The position numbers and the translations under genes were made by a program. DNA of 43,030 nucleotides from Bacteroidia bacterium (GTDB lineage: Bacteria > Bacteroidota > Bacteroidia > Bacteroidales > Dysgonomonadaceae): positions 1 through 43,030 of the forward strand of contig BNXH01000009.1 in assembly GCA_025999435.1 (NCBI GenBank), given 5' to 3'. Below, piece by piece: positions 26,053-35,520 of the stretch (position 1 is its first letter; each line of letters opens with the position of its first letter). Under the pieces are notes generated by a model that was not told the DNA's origin, did not search any database, and was given only the letters and a program-made list of their open reading frames with translations.

Positions 26053-27185
26053 TCAGGCTTCCGTATTCTTATTTGAATAGCATTTTCAATAGGAGTTTCG
26101 CTGACAAATATAAGATATCCGCCGCCGCCTGCGCCGCTGAGTTTCCAACCCATAGCTTGACCCTTGTATTTCTCTAAAGTATTGAGTATGTCGGCTGTCA
26201 CCATATGAGGATACATGGTTATCTGTGCTTCAAAGCTTTCCTGTACTGATTTTCCAAACATTTGTAAGTCTTTGTCTTTGATAGCATTCCATGTGTTTAT
26301 GGCAGCATCGCTAAGTTTTTTCGCATGCTCTGCTATAATATTTGTTTCACAAAGAACATCATAGTCATTATGACGAGGGTATAATGGTACAAGCCACAAA
26401 TGTTTTTCTAACCAAACTAAAGTATCATTGTCAAGTATTCGTTCTATTTCAGATGGCCAGAATTCTCCGTTGTAATGCAGTTTGTTCAATCCCGGAAGTA
26501 CAATGCCTAACGCATCCTGCGAACCACTCACATATTTTGTTCCCGGAGGATTTTCATAGCAGAAAAGAGTTTTTGCCAATTTTTCTTTATCTCCTACCGG
26601 AATGTCTGTCTGCCACAGCTCTATTGCTTTTTTTCGTGAACTGGTAGACATACCGCTACGGTCATTAAACTCATAATCGGGCTCTATTGATATTGTGAGA
26701 ACCGGGCCCGGGCATAAAGAACTAACATTGGGTTGGTCGAGCCATCCTCCGGCAAGATCGATGCGGTATGGTATCCGGCATTCCTCACGCAGCGCGGTAG
26801 TCGAACGTATAGGCAGATTGGCGTGAGGTATGCGTTGGCTTACCATATATTGTATATTTAACGTTTTACATAGCTGTTCTTTTAAGGCACTGTGACCATC
26901 ACTGTTTACAAAGAATATATCCGGCTTTAAAGTTTCAATTTCTTCAAGAAAATCTATAATGCCACTACCTCTGTTTATCCAGGCATCTTTCACAGACTTT
27001 AAGGCTTTTACCATATACAAGCGTTCTTGTTCGTTGTTTATGGTTTTTCGGGCTTTTAGTTCGTTGATTGTTTTGTCGGATCCTATTCCTACATATAACT
27101 CTCCGTATGTTGAGGCTTCCTCAAAAAATGCTACATGTCCACTATGTAACATATCATAGCATCCGCTTACAAATACTCTTTTCAT
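26049..27185 (-). CDS. Cytidylyltransferase-like domain fused to a GHMP-kinase domain
   Basis: The 378-residue protein has two parts. Residues 1-135 are a nucleotidyltransferase of the cytidylyltransferase-like type, with VSGCYDMLHSGHVAFFEEA (HxGH at 14-17) and the closing IRSTTALR. Residues 137-378 are a short GHMP-kinase-like domain: motif 1 RIPYRIDLAGGWLDQP (137-152), a motif 2 that departs from the usual GLGSSSA (SGMSTSSRKKA, 177-187), and motif 3 KLSGAGGGGYLIFV (348-361). Such fusions usually phosphorylate a sugar and activate it as a nucleotide derivative, as in heptose activation by HldE (which, however, uses a different kinase fold). The substrate here is unknown. No signal peptide is seen. 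Its stop overlaps the stop of the M23 gene on the other strand. Confidence 0.85.
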   Translation of the reverse strand: MKRVFVSGCYDMLHSGHVAFFEEASTYGELYVGIGSDKTINELKARKTINNEQERLYMVKALKSVKDAWINRGSGIIDFLEEIETLKPDIFFVNSDGHSALKEQLCKTLNIQYMVSQRIPHANLPIRSTTALREECRIPYRIDLAGGWLDQPNVSSLCPGPVLTISIEPDYEFNDRSGMSTSSRKKAIELWQTDIPVGDKEKLAKTLFCYENPPGTKYVSGSQDALGIVLPGLNKLHYNGEFWPSEIERILDNDTLVWLEKHLWLVPLYPRHNDYDVLCETNIIAEHAKKLSDAAINTWNAIKDKDLQMFGKSVQESFEAQITMYPHMVTADILNTLEKYKGQAMGWKLSGAGGGGYLIFVSETPIENAIQIRIRKPD

Positions 27186-27208
27186 GTTTTTTATGATATT
27201 TTAATCCA

Positions 27209-27216
27209 CAAATATA
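27209..27216 (-). promoter_or_regulatory. Possible -7 element of the nucleotidyltransferase-kinase gene
   Basis: On the minus strand TATATTTG matches TAnnTTTG, 24 bp upstream of the ATG at 27185. The -33 position reads ATTT in place of TTTG. Confidence 0.4.
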
Positions 27217-27324
27217 GCCTTTTATTCTTTAAGAGTAAATATTTGATCTTGTTTTACCATCAATTATTTATGTGAATCAGTAGTTGAATTAATAATCACA
27301 GGAGCGAAGTGTATGTAATTAATT

Positions 27325-27721
27325 GTTCGGTTATTTTCATCCTTTTCTTCTGCGCGCAATCACAGATTGCTTATATTCTCAACATATGATCATCACTGCC
27401 CCGCCTGCGGAACGAATGCGCGGGAGGCTGACGCACGACAAGAGCCTGCCTTGTCAGGCTTTAGCCGCGCCGTTAGCTTCAAGTACGGGGCACCCACAGG
27501 ACGAAAAAGGCGTTAAAAACAAAAACGTGTTTGAGCTTATCTAATGATTCGTATATTACAAAATCCGGAGCGAGTTTTTTTGTTTAGCCTTTAAGTCCGT
27601 TATGGGTCGGACGTTGAAGCGGGGGCGCAAAAGCCTTTTTGGTTCCTTTTGCGGCTTTGGGCAAAAGGGACACAAGCAATCTGTGATTGCGCGCAGAAGA
27701 AAAGGATGAAAATAATCGAAC
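27325..27721. repeat. 397-bp non-coding element bounded by 48-bp inverted repeats
   Basis: Bases 27325-27372 are repeated in inverse orientation at 27674-27721 with a single mismatch. The 300-bp centre is GC-richer than its surroundings and contains further inverted segments (for example GCCCCG near 27399 and CGGGGC near 27487). Small reading frames through it are not convincing genes. Comparable sequences, often miscalled as short hypothetical proteins, are scattered in Bacteroidales genomes as I recall. It fills most of the 584-bp gap 27186-27769; the remainder shows only the -7 element above. Confidence 0.7.
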
Positions 27722-27769
27722 GTTTTTACATTACAGCAATAACTTTAACTGCTGATTGGCATCAATAAT

Positions 27770-29454
27770 TTATTCTACGATAAAATTTGAAGTGGCGTAT
27801 ACAGGTTTTCCGTCATCAGTCAAACCTTCTACAACGACCTGATATTCACCCTTAAGATCGGAAGTATAGAACGGAATAGACACTGAATCCCCATTTTGAG
27901 TCTTTATATCAGGATTCCAATATAATGTATGACGAAAGTCGGGAAGCCTGCTATTACGGTCTGCCTCTGTCCTATAAACAGGAGAATAAAAAACACGTCG
28001 CCTTTGTGTTCCATCATAACTAAAAAACCGGGTAGACGGATCGGGCTTCAAATCGGGATAGTTTCTGTTACGGGTGATAAAATGTATTATCCCGTCATAC
28101 CACTTACCGCCATAAATATAACGGTCGAAATAGGTCTCTATTTTCTCTATATTAAGGGGATTGTATTTAAAAATTATCTCGTGGTTGAAGATCGGAATAC
28201 CATCGAGCAAAACAAGCGTATTACCTGAAGAATAGCCAATATCTTCGCGGAAAGTAGAAAGATACCGCTGACCGTACAAAGTTCTGAAACGAACAAAACT
28301 AACAAACTCGGTAATGACTTCCTGCATCGTAGCAAATTTTGTATATTCATCCATAATATACAATCTATCCGGAGAATGCCTGAATAGATTTTCAACGGAT
28401 TCGAATCAATTCAAAGAATCGTTCATATAAGAATATAGTACCTGGACAGCCATACTTCGCTGAAGAAGCTTTTCCCGGTTATTATCTAATTCGAGTAAAG
28501 GCAGTTGCTTTTTTTCATGATCGAGAATAAAAGGAGATTCTATATCGACCCTGTACTTATCTGCGTTTTCGCCGGATAACGAGGACACCGCCTCTTTGCT
28601 GCCGCTTACCTTCTTTGTGAAAAACTGAACGCTACCGTCTTCGCTTGTCTTTTCTGCAAATAAACGAATATTTTCTCCGGGGAAAGAGACAAATGGGACT
28701 GCCATTTCATCATACGATGCATTTTTACCGGTTGATTCATCAATTAGTTTTCCAAGAATAATATGACCTTCATATTCGGCCAGATATTTATCCGATAAAG
28801 GGTGAAGTTGTTGTTTTTGCATTTCTGTCTCTTGCCGCCACCAGGCTATATTTTCAGCAGGGAAAAGGGAGACAAAGTCTTTAGCGACAACCGAAACGGA
28901 TAATGATGTATATTTTCCGGCAATTGATTTAGTTTAAGTTCCACTAAATTCCTTGTACGATAGGTATTCTGATTGCTAACGGAAATTGTATTATAAGTTT
29001 TTCGGGCAGGCTGCCTATTTGTTGGCGTACTTGCCGATAAAGGCTTCTGCTCTTGTTGAACAAAAGGATTGATTACTCCAATTGTTTTTTCAAAAAGAGG
29101 TACAGGCGTCTCATTCCTCATGTAGCGGGTATAAGCCACCAATCTATAATAACCCGTAGGCAAAGTAGCAGGCGCAACTAAACTGCCACTCCCCATACCA
29201 TCGGCCAATTCTACTTTCAACCGGGCTTGCGAAACATTTGCATCCAAAAGTTCTACATAACCTATCTTACTGAAATCTAATGGCTGACCATCAGGAGTAC
29301 TTGTCAGCAACTTCAGCCAAACCAGTTCTCCTGACATATATATATCTTTATCTGTTTGCAGGTAAATACGCTCATATAAAGACTTTCCCGGAGTTTGTGA
29401 AAAAACTGAGCTGGAAATAAAAAGGAAAGTCATAAATAAATATCTTGTCTTCAT
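27770..29454 (-). pseudogene. Broken surface protein gene (MG2-like N-terminus, TonB-plug-like C-terminus)
   Basis: Three open segments on the minus strand are pieces of one gene. The first (29454 to about 28909) has a signal peptide and the usual start KSLYERIYLQTDKDIYMSGE. At about 28907-28909 one base appears to be missing: the sequence continues in the next frame as SLSVSVVAKDFVSLFPAENI. That frame runs to an in-frame TGA at 28408-28406 and resumes directly after it (FESVENLFRHSPDRLYIMDE), ending with the plug-like part (LVLLDGIPIFNHEIIFKYNP) and the family's usual tail VVVEGLTDDGKPVYATSNF. The whole would be about 560 residues. One frameshift and one stop are therefore enough to explain it. 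It is the last gene of a receptor/DUF4249 cluster. Confidence 0.85.
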
Positions 29455-29460
29455 AGAATC

Positions 29461-30597
29461 TTATTTATGATCGTTAGGCCAAAAGTTTGGTTTATTCTTG
29501 GTGCCTCTTTTTGTACAGTCGAAACATTCTGGATATGAATATAAACTGTTCGCAGGATCCATTTCTTCATAATAATATAATAGCATTCCGGATTCATCAT
29601 AACGTTCATCATTCTTGGTTACGGAAAAACATAGATAATCCAATTTGGGCTCATAAAGCCCTTCGTCAGGATAAATATAAACTTCTTTTGTCTTGACAAC
29701 CGATACATCCACATATCCTATCACCGGTATATCGGGATTCGTTGTGCAAAAAATATTTCCTCGTATCTCAGACGGAACAGGAGAGAAAATGCTACCGGTA
29801 CTTTCTATATTTTTCTGCAAATTGGTAAAATAATCATAAGCTTCCTTGCTTAACATGTTTTGGTATACCTTGATATAATAAAGCTCTGAAAACCGTTCAT
29901 GGGAGGGCGTGGTCTCTACCAGCTTTTTCTCTGTTATTACATTCTCAGACAACTTATCAGATGAGGCTAATATAAATTTATTCGATTTATCTGACTTCCA
30001 ACAATAGTATTTCAGGTTGTATGACCCGGTGATCTCATTGTAAGGAATAATTATATTATCCGCGCCATACATGAAATTTGAATAAAGCTTAGCTCTTATT
30101 TCCCATATCTCATTGTAAGACCAGCTGTAATAACGGGGCTGATCATTTGCTCCATGAGTTGTTACACATATATTTGCAACTCCTTTATTTGAATCTTTAG
30201 TCCAGAATATTTTATCTATATCGGGAGTAAGTATTGGCTTTGAATATGTAGATTCATACTCTTCACCGTCTACTTGTATCTTTAACCGATATTTTGTTTC
30301 CGGATCTAACTTCTCTATATAAATAGTATAGATTCCACCTGTACCTGAAATAGCAGAATACTCTTTTCCCGCATCTGATTCGACAGATACAATAGCATTG
30401 CTTACCCGTTCTGACGCAGAAGCGTTATCGTATAACCCGACACTCCGGCTCAATTTAATGGTCGTGGTTCCTTCTGTAATAGTTCCTTCTACAACCAGCA
30501 GATTACTCAACTCCTCAACACCTTTCGCATGGTATTCTTCAATACAACCAACAGAAACGAAGAGTAACAATATATATATGATAGCTTTAAATTTCAT
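29461..30597 (-). CDS. DUF4249 family lipoprotein
   Basis: The 378-residue protein has a lipoprotein signal ending MKFKAIIYILLLFVSVGC (cysteine 18). A beta-rich N-terminal domain follows (LVVEGTITEGTTTIKLSRS), as in the Bacteroidetes DUF4249 family, with the conserved C-terminal region rich in aromatic residues and CTTNPDIPVIGYVDVS. Family members are encoded directly after a TonB-dependent receptor and are thought to be surface partners of it. Here the receptor is broken: its stop shares one base with this start codon. The gene itself reads through without a lesion. Its function without the receptor is doubtful. Confidence 0.9.
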   Translation of the reverse strand: MKFKAIIYILLLFVSVGCIEEYHAKGVEELSNLLVVEGTITEGTTTIKLSRSVGLYDNASASERVSNAIVSVESDAGKEYSAISGTGGIYTIYIEKLDPETKYRLKIQVDGEEYESTYSKPILTPDIDKIFWTKDSNKGVANICVTTHGANDQPRYYSWSYNEIWEIRAKLYSNFMYGADNIIIPYNEITGSYNLKYYCWKSDKSNKFILASSDKLSENVITEKKLVETTPSHERFSELYYIKVYQNMLSKEAYDYFTNLQKNIESTGSIFSPVPSEIRGNIFCTTNPDIPVIGYVDVSVVKTKEVYIYPDEGLYEPKLDYLCFSVTKNDERYDESGMLLYYYEEMDPANSLYSYPECFDCTKRGTKNKPNFWPNDHK

Positions 30598-31473
30598 CAG
30601 AATTTTATATTATATGAAACGTATGGAATAGGTGATCCGAAAATAGAAAGTTTATATCCTTTTATTACCCCGTTTTCTGACTTATAATACACAGAGTGAG
30701 CATTCTTTCGTCCGGTCAGATTATATACCCCGAATGTTATAGTACTATGGGTAAGCAACGTTAAGTGATGGCTGGGTTCTATATTGAAGGCCATATCCAT
30801 TCTGAAATAATCCGGCCCCCGGTATTTATTCCTATCTGAGTAATATACGTATTGCCCTCCTACATACTGATATTTAGATACAGGAAGGGTTATCGGACGT
30901 CCGGTAGTATATTCGCAATTGAGAGAAAGGCTATACCTGTGGGTGAATTTATAATTACCGATAAATTTAAATTCATGTGGTTTATCAAAATCGTCAGGAT
31001 ACCAGTCTCCTTTATTTACAGGAAGGGAAATGCGTTTATCCTCCTGGCGCAGCTGTGTACGGGAATATGCATAACTTATCCATCCATTCAGCTTACCCTG
31101 CGTCTTCTTAAACATTAATTCCACGCCATAGGCCCGGCCTTTAGTGGTAAGCACATCGGTTTCGATATGATGATTCATTAATAATTGGGCTCCGTTACGA
31201 TAATCGAGATAGTCGTCCATCGTCTTATAATACGTTTCCAGAGAAGCCTCGATTGTATTCCGGGCAAAGTTTTTATATAATCCGGCAGCAGCAATTGTGT
31301 GTTCGGCACTCTTCCAATTGGCTGAATATAACAGCATAATCCTTTGCTGACTCTATATATTTTTGAGCATACTGATTGATTAACTCATGGTTATCTTCCG
31401 TTTTCGTTACCTGGGCATAAGAATGTCCTGTTAAACAGGATATTAGAAAAAACAAAAGATAGTGCTTCTTCAT
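30597..31473 (-). pseudogene. TonB-dependent receptor with large internal deletion
   Basis: The first 45 or so codons from 31473 give a signal peptide (MKKHYLLFFLISCLTGHSYA) and a short mature start. At about 31335-31345 the frame changes and the sequence becomes the last 245 residues of a receptor barrel (NTIEASLETYYKTMDDYLDY, GWISYAYSRT, FGVYNLTGRKNAHSVYY, YVSYNIKF). Receptors of this DUF4249-linked type are about 750-900 residues, so the plug and most of the barrel, more than 450 residues, are gone. The remaining fragment cannot form a transporter. The stop codon overlaps the DUF4249 start by one base, which shows the original operon layout. Confidence 0.85.
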
Positions 31474-31588
31474 ATTTTTCAGATGTTTATATTCTCAGTA
31501 TAATGGCCCGCAATTTACGCCAAGATAATCGATAAAACAAAAATAAAATTTACATTTTTTGCGATATAAGTAATCTAAAATATTTACT

Positions 31589-31675
31589 GTCGCATGTCAT
31601 CTTGACCGTAGGGAAGGATCTCGACCCCAAAAAGAGACACGAGATGCTTCGTTCCTCAGCATGACAAATACGACA
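31589..31675. repeat. Palindromic dispersed repeat, second copy
   Basis: Bounded by TGTCG (31589-31593) and CGACA (31671-31675), the core (31595-31667) is an imperfect palindrome. In reverse complement it closely follows 11343-11413, sharing the order TGTCATG-TGAG, CATCTCGT-TCTC, GGGTCGA-ATCCTTC and GATGACA. It lies in the 341-bp gap between the divergent receptor remnant and the TonB-domain gene. The sequences around it form a longer weak inverted repeat. Nothing else is seen in the gap. Confidence 0.65.
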
Positions 31676-31814
31676 ATAAATCTTATCATTTACTTATATT
31701 TAGATTTTAAAGAATTTAAATTGTTAAATCTAATTGAAAAAGATTATTTATTACGAAATTAGATGATAGACTCTGAAATTTGTTGTAAAATAGCAGCCGG
31801 ATTTGATATTTTAT

Positions 31815-32639
31815 ATGATGCATAAAACTCTAGTTCTACTGACTATATTATTTAGCTTTCTGAATGCTTTACGGGCTCAAGAGCCGATAACCGCCCGGCT
31901 AGCGCCAAACAGTATGCCAAACATTACTCCGGCCCAATTTGCCGGAGGTGAAAACATCTTTTATAAATATTTGGCTGACAATATAAAATATCCGCCGATA
32001 CTTATTAAAATAAAATTGGAAGGTAGCCTCGATCTTAAATTTACGATAGATAAACAGGGCAAAGTTAAAGATATAGAAATAATCAGAGGATTCGATCCCG
32101 ATGCCGACGATGAAGTTTTACGTGTGATACGGACTATGCCGGCATGGATACTGGCCAAAGAAAATGATGAAGCTATAGATTGCGTTCATCACCTTACTGT
32201 TACATTCACATTGACCGAAGGGCTTATAGAACAGTCGAAAAAGCCTGTGGAAGATCCTGCGCCTGAAACGTTAAAAACGGAAATACCTCTCATCGTAGAG
32301 CAACCGCAAGAGAATACAGCGCTTAAAGTGGACAGTCTTAATGATGCTCCAAAATTTCCCGGTGGTACAGAAGCGATGGAAGCCTATTTCAAAAAGAATA
32401 TGAAATATCCTAAACGGGCTATTGAATACGGGATAGAAGGACGTGTTGTTTTTAATCTGGAAATATCTGCCGAAGGAAAGATTTCTAATATCCGGTTATT
32501 CAAAGGACTCTTCTACGAGTGCAACGAAGAAGCCTATTACCTGATTAAGAAAATGCCCGATTGGATACCCGGTATAAAAGATGGGAAACCCGTTGCTATG
32601 CAGGTTATGGTGCCGGTTGCTTTTACGTTGCCTAAATAA
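31815..32639 (+). CDS. Exported protein with two TonB C-terminal domains
   Basis: From ATG 31815 (MMHKTLVLLTILFSFLNALRAQ) the 274-residue protein has a cleavable signal peptide and not the membrane anchor plus proline-rich spacer of true TonB. Two TonB_C-like domains follow: about 40-135 (AGGENIFYKYLADNIKYPPI, LDLKFTIDKQGKVKDIEIIR) and about 180-274 (KFPGGTEAMEAYFKKNMKYP, VVFNLEISAEGKISNIRLFK). A linker rich in Pro and Glu joins them. The upstream in-frame TTG at 31803 is a less likely start. A periplasmic protein of this sort cannot transmit energy from the inner membrane by itself. It may bind TonB boxes or peptidoglycan. The gene is transcribed divergently from the broken receptor and ends at a good terminator. 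Confidence 0.85.
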   Translation: MMHKTLVLLTILFSFLNALRAQEPITARLAPNSMPNITPAQFAGGENIFYKYLADNIKYPPILIKIKLEGSLDLKFTIDKQGKVKDIEIIRGFDPDADDEVLRVIRTMPAWILAKENDEAIDCVHHLTVTFTLTEGLIEQSKKPVEDPAPETLKTEIPLIVEQPQENTALKVDSLNDAPKFPGGTEAMEAYFKKNMKYPKRAIEYGIEGRVVFNLEISAEGKISNIRLFKGLFYECNEEAYYLIKKMPDWIPGIKDGKPVAMQVMVPVAFTLPK

Positions 32640-32652
32640 GTTCCCAACAATA

Positions 32653-32685
32653 AAAGCCCCCGAAGTTGTACGCTTCGGAGGCTTT
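32653..32685 (+). terminator. Terminator of the TonB-domain gene
   Basis: AAAGCCCCCGAAG (32653-32665) pairs with CTTCGGAGGCTTT (32673-32685) with one mismatch around a 7-nt loop. The T-run after it is short. Confidence 0.7.
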
Positions 32686-32806
32686 ATATCTTATACATTA
32701 TATAGAATAGACTATTATATAATTAAAGTTCAGCTATTTATAGAGCCGTCGGTGCAGATGAAGCATATAATGTCTTATTCAGTATAAACTCTAATAAAGA
32801 AATCCT

Positions 32807-35317
32807 TTAATTCTGTCCGCCACCGCCAGTCTGACCTTGTCCTTCACCTTGACTACTTTGTCCACCGCCCATAGAGTCATCATTAGTGATACCACGCCTG
32901 GCTTTCTTGATCTGCTCCTTCATTTCTCCAAAACGGTATGAAACGGAGATACCAAATCCACGCATCTGACTGGTAGATATACTTTCACTAAAGAACTCCG
33001 GAGACCACACCTTGCTCTTCCATTCATTATTTTTCTTCAAAGGGTTTTGAGTATAAACTCTGAAATTCAATTTCTCGGCCATAAACCCTTTACTTACTGA
33101 TACACTATGGAAGAAATAGGACGAGCCCTCATTCTGCAAACTTATATAAGGTGTAGAACCACCAATATTCAGATAAAATCTTAACGATTTAGGGAATGAA
33201 TATTGTGCTCCACCCCAAAGATCGCCGGAGAATCCATGATTCTTCTCACCCGACACCTTAGACTTTATATCCGTATATCGTCCCGACAGATTCGAATAGA
33301 TACGAATTTTTTGGTTTGGGCTCCAATTGACATATCCACTAAGACCTAGATTACTCCCTTTTCCTACATTTTCGTATGTCGTATATCTAATATTATTCAC
33401 GAAGGTACTGATATTCTCTATGCCATTATCTTGGAAATTATAAGATAAGTTTAAATTAAAATTCAACTTTGGATTAAAAAAACTATAATTTGTATTCAAC
33501 GAATGGCTCTTCACCGCATCCAGATTCGGATTTCCTTGTTCTATATTGCTAGGATCCGACGAATCCTCATTCGGGTTAAGTTGCCAGATACCGGGACGTG
33601 AAATACGCATATTATAACCAAACCTTATTGTTTGTGCCTGCTTTATCTGATATGTAACAGTAAGCGATGGAACAAGATTACCGTAGTCCGTTTTAAAATT
33701 TGCGTCAGGCTTTATTGGAAATCTTGCATCCAGCCATGTAGCCTCGTAACGTAATCCGGCTTTCACACCCCAGCTCTTAAATTTGGCATTGTACCCGCCA
33801 TATACAGATAAAATATCTTGCTCATGTTTAAAGCGGTCCGACGTTGGTCTTGATACATTTTCCCATGCAATGCCATCCCATATATCATAACCACTATTAC
33901 TTTCGTTTAGGCGGATAATATATTTGAGCCCGGCCTCCAGATTATGAATTTTACCAAAAGGAGTAACAAAATCAGCCTGAAAGGTATGCTCTTTCATTTC
34001 TGCATTTGAGAACTGTTTATTAGTTGTTACATAAGAAGGGGGCATTTCCAAATTGTCATCGACATGAATATCGCTATTGGATTCCGAATCATTCGGATTC
34101 ATACTCAAGCGATACGAAGCGGTGAAAAGTTGATCTTTTTTCTTAAAAGTTCGCTGGTAATCAACATTTACATCTGTGCCTCCATAATTGCCTTTAGAGT
34201 CTCCTGTCTGATCATATTTATATGTTTTCGTAATACCATCATCTTGTAGCATTTCAATTAAAGACTTAGAGCGGCTTTTACTCTCCCCATAATAACGGTT
34301 AAAGCCGACATTGATCAGATTGAGAGTATCTATTTCGAAACTGAGTTCTCCCGATCCGTATTGACCATTACCTCTATTTTTAGACGTACCGTTTCCATAT
34401 AGATATCTATTTTGCTTAGCATAATCTGTACTCCTCAAATCCTCTCTGTATGAAGTACTACTTCTTTCAGGTTGACGCCAATCATAATAATTATAACTAC
34501 CTGTAAACCCAATTTTCCCGTATTTCATTGACAGATAAACACCACCATCGTAACCGCCAAATCCTCCGCGTTCTCTAACACCGCCATTCACTGTTGCTGT
34601 ATATCCTCCCATCGAAGAATTGCTTTGAGTAATAATGTTAATGATACCTGTTACGCCTTCCGCATCGTATTTTGCGTCCGGATCGGTAATAACCTGTATG
34701 TCTTTCACTGTATTAGCAGGCATACTGCGCAGAACCTCCTTTGGATTATTTGTAATCATATTCGAAGGCTTTCCATTCAAATATATTTTGAAACTGGTCG
34801 ACCCTTTCAATTGTATATTTTCATCTCCATCGACAGTGATCATTGGGACTTTCTTCAACATTTCCAATACGTTGTTTGTCTTCGCTTCCGGATCACTTTC
34901 CATGCTATAAACAATCTTATCCAAATCTACTTGCACTAAAGGTCTCTGGGCTGTTATCACAACCTCCGCCAACGTTTTTTCAACCATCAGAATTTTGCCT
35001 AAGTCCACAACCTTTTGGTTGCTAACTGTAATATCTTTTTTTACTGCGTCTTTGCCAATATATTCTATCGACAAGACATATTCACCGGCCTTGTTTAAAG
35101 GAAACTGAAATTTACCATTATCGTCAGCTGCAACAGCCTTCAATAAAACAGGACTAGATTTAGCCATAACTTTGATGGTAGCATACGAGATAGCTTCGTT
35201 TGTCAAAGAGTCAACTACCTGACCTTTGATCTGAACATTAACCAGTGAAGGCGTTTGAGCACCGGCTAACGTAGAAATAAGTACAGACAGAATGATAAAG
35301 AATGTGCGAATTTTCAT
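32807..35317 (-). CDS. TonB-dependent receptor / outer-membrane beta-barrel family protein
   Basis: The 836-residue protein has a signal peptide to about residue 20 and a carboxypeptidase-regulatory-like domain at about 28-105 (IKGQVVDSLTNEAISYATIK). A plug domain follows at about 115-230 (EVVITAQRPLVQVDLDKIVY, YLNGKPSNMITNNPKEVLRS, DAEGVTGIINIIT), then a long beta-barrel of the OMP_b-brl_3 type. After the barrel (GISVSYRFGEMK) comes a 30-residue tail that is almost all Gly, Gln and Ser (from SMGGGQSSQG to the end). It has no SusD partner and stands alone, so it probably imports an ion, siderophore or peptide. The ligand is unknown. Confidence 0.92.
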   Translation of the reverse strand: MKIRTFFIILSVLISTLAGAQTPSLVNVQIKGQVVDSLTNEAISYATIKVMAKSSPVLLKAVAADDNGKFQFPLNKAGEYVLSIEYIGKDAVKKDITVSNQKVVDLGKILMVEKTLAEVVITAQRPLVQVDLDKIVYSMESDPEAKTNNVLEMLKKVPMITVDGDENIQLKGSTSFKIYLNGKPSNMITNNPKEVLRSMPANTVKDIQVITDPDAKYDAEGVTGIINIITQSNSSMGGYTATVNGGVRERGGFGGYDGGVYLSMKYGKIGFTGSYNYYDWRQPERSSTSYREDLRSTDYAKQNRYLYGNGTSKNRGNGQYGSGELSFEIDTLNLINVGFNRYYGESKSRSKSLIEMLQDDGITKTYKYDQTGDSKGNYGGTDVNVDYQRTFKKKDQLFTASYRLSMNPNDSESNSDIHVDDNLEMPPSYVTTNKQFSNAEMKEHTFQADFVTPFGKIHNLEAGLKYIIRLNESNSGYDIWDGIAWENVSRPTSDRFKHEQDILSVYGGYNAKFKSWGVKAGLRYEATWLDARFPIKPDANFKTDYGNLVPSLTVTYQIKQAQTIRFGYNMRISRPGIWQLNPNEDSSDPSNIEQGNPNLDAVKSHSLNTNYSFFNPKLNFNLNLSYNFQDNGIENISTFVNNIRYTTYENVGKGSNLGLSGYVNWSPNQKIRIYSNLSGRYTDIKSKVSGEKNHGFSGDLWGGAQYSFPKSLRFYLNIGGSTPYISLQNEGSSYFFHSVSVSKGFMAEKLNFRVYTQNPLKKNNEWKSKVWSPEFFSESISTSQMRGFGISVSYRFGEMKEQIKKARRGITNDDSMGGGQSSQGEGQGQTGGGGQN

Positions 35318-35470
35318 AAAATTGTCTTTATTTTTTAGTTGAATATAATTCAGATAACTAAGATATAAATTACTCGGACTTTTTAGTCACTTTACTATAT
35401 GTTAGTAGAATAGATTACATATTTATCACTAAATCCATAAACTTTTTATTTTTTTTAACTAAATAATAAA

Positions 35471-35500
35471 AAAGGCAACTGTTTTTAACCAGATGCCTTT
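35471..35500 (-). terminator. Terminator after the small membrane-protein gene
   Basis: On the minus strand AAAGGCA pairs with TGCCTTT (plus-strand positions 35471-35477 and 35494-35500), followed by TTTTTATTATTT. It closes the two-gene unit 36282-35521. Confidence 0.65.
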
Positions 35501-35520
35501 AAAAATGATTCTTTCTTAAA

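Noticed and set aside
27323..27544. Reading frame of 73 codons inside the 397-bp element
   Set aside because: It runs across one inverted arm and the structured centre and shows no protein-like pattern; the DNA is better explained as a repeat.
28406..28408. Selenocysteine or recoding at the in-frame TGA
   Set aside because: The same gene also carries a frameshift, no cysteine-like site is expected there, and no following hairpin stands out; plain gene decay is simpler.
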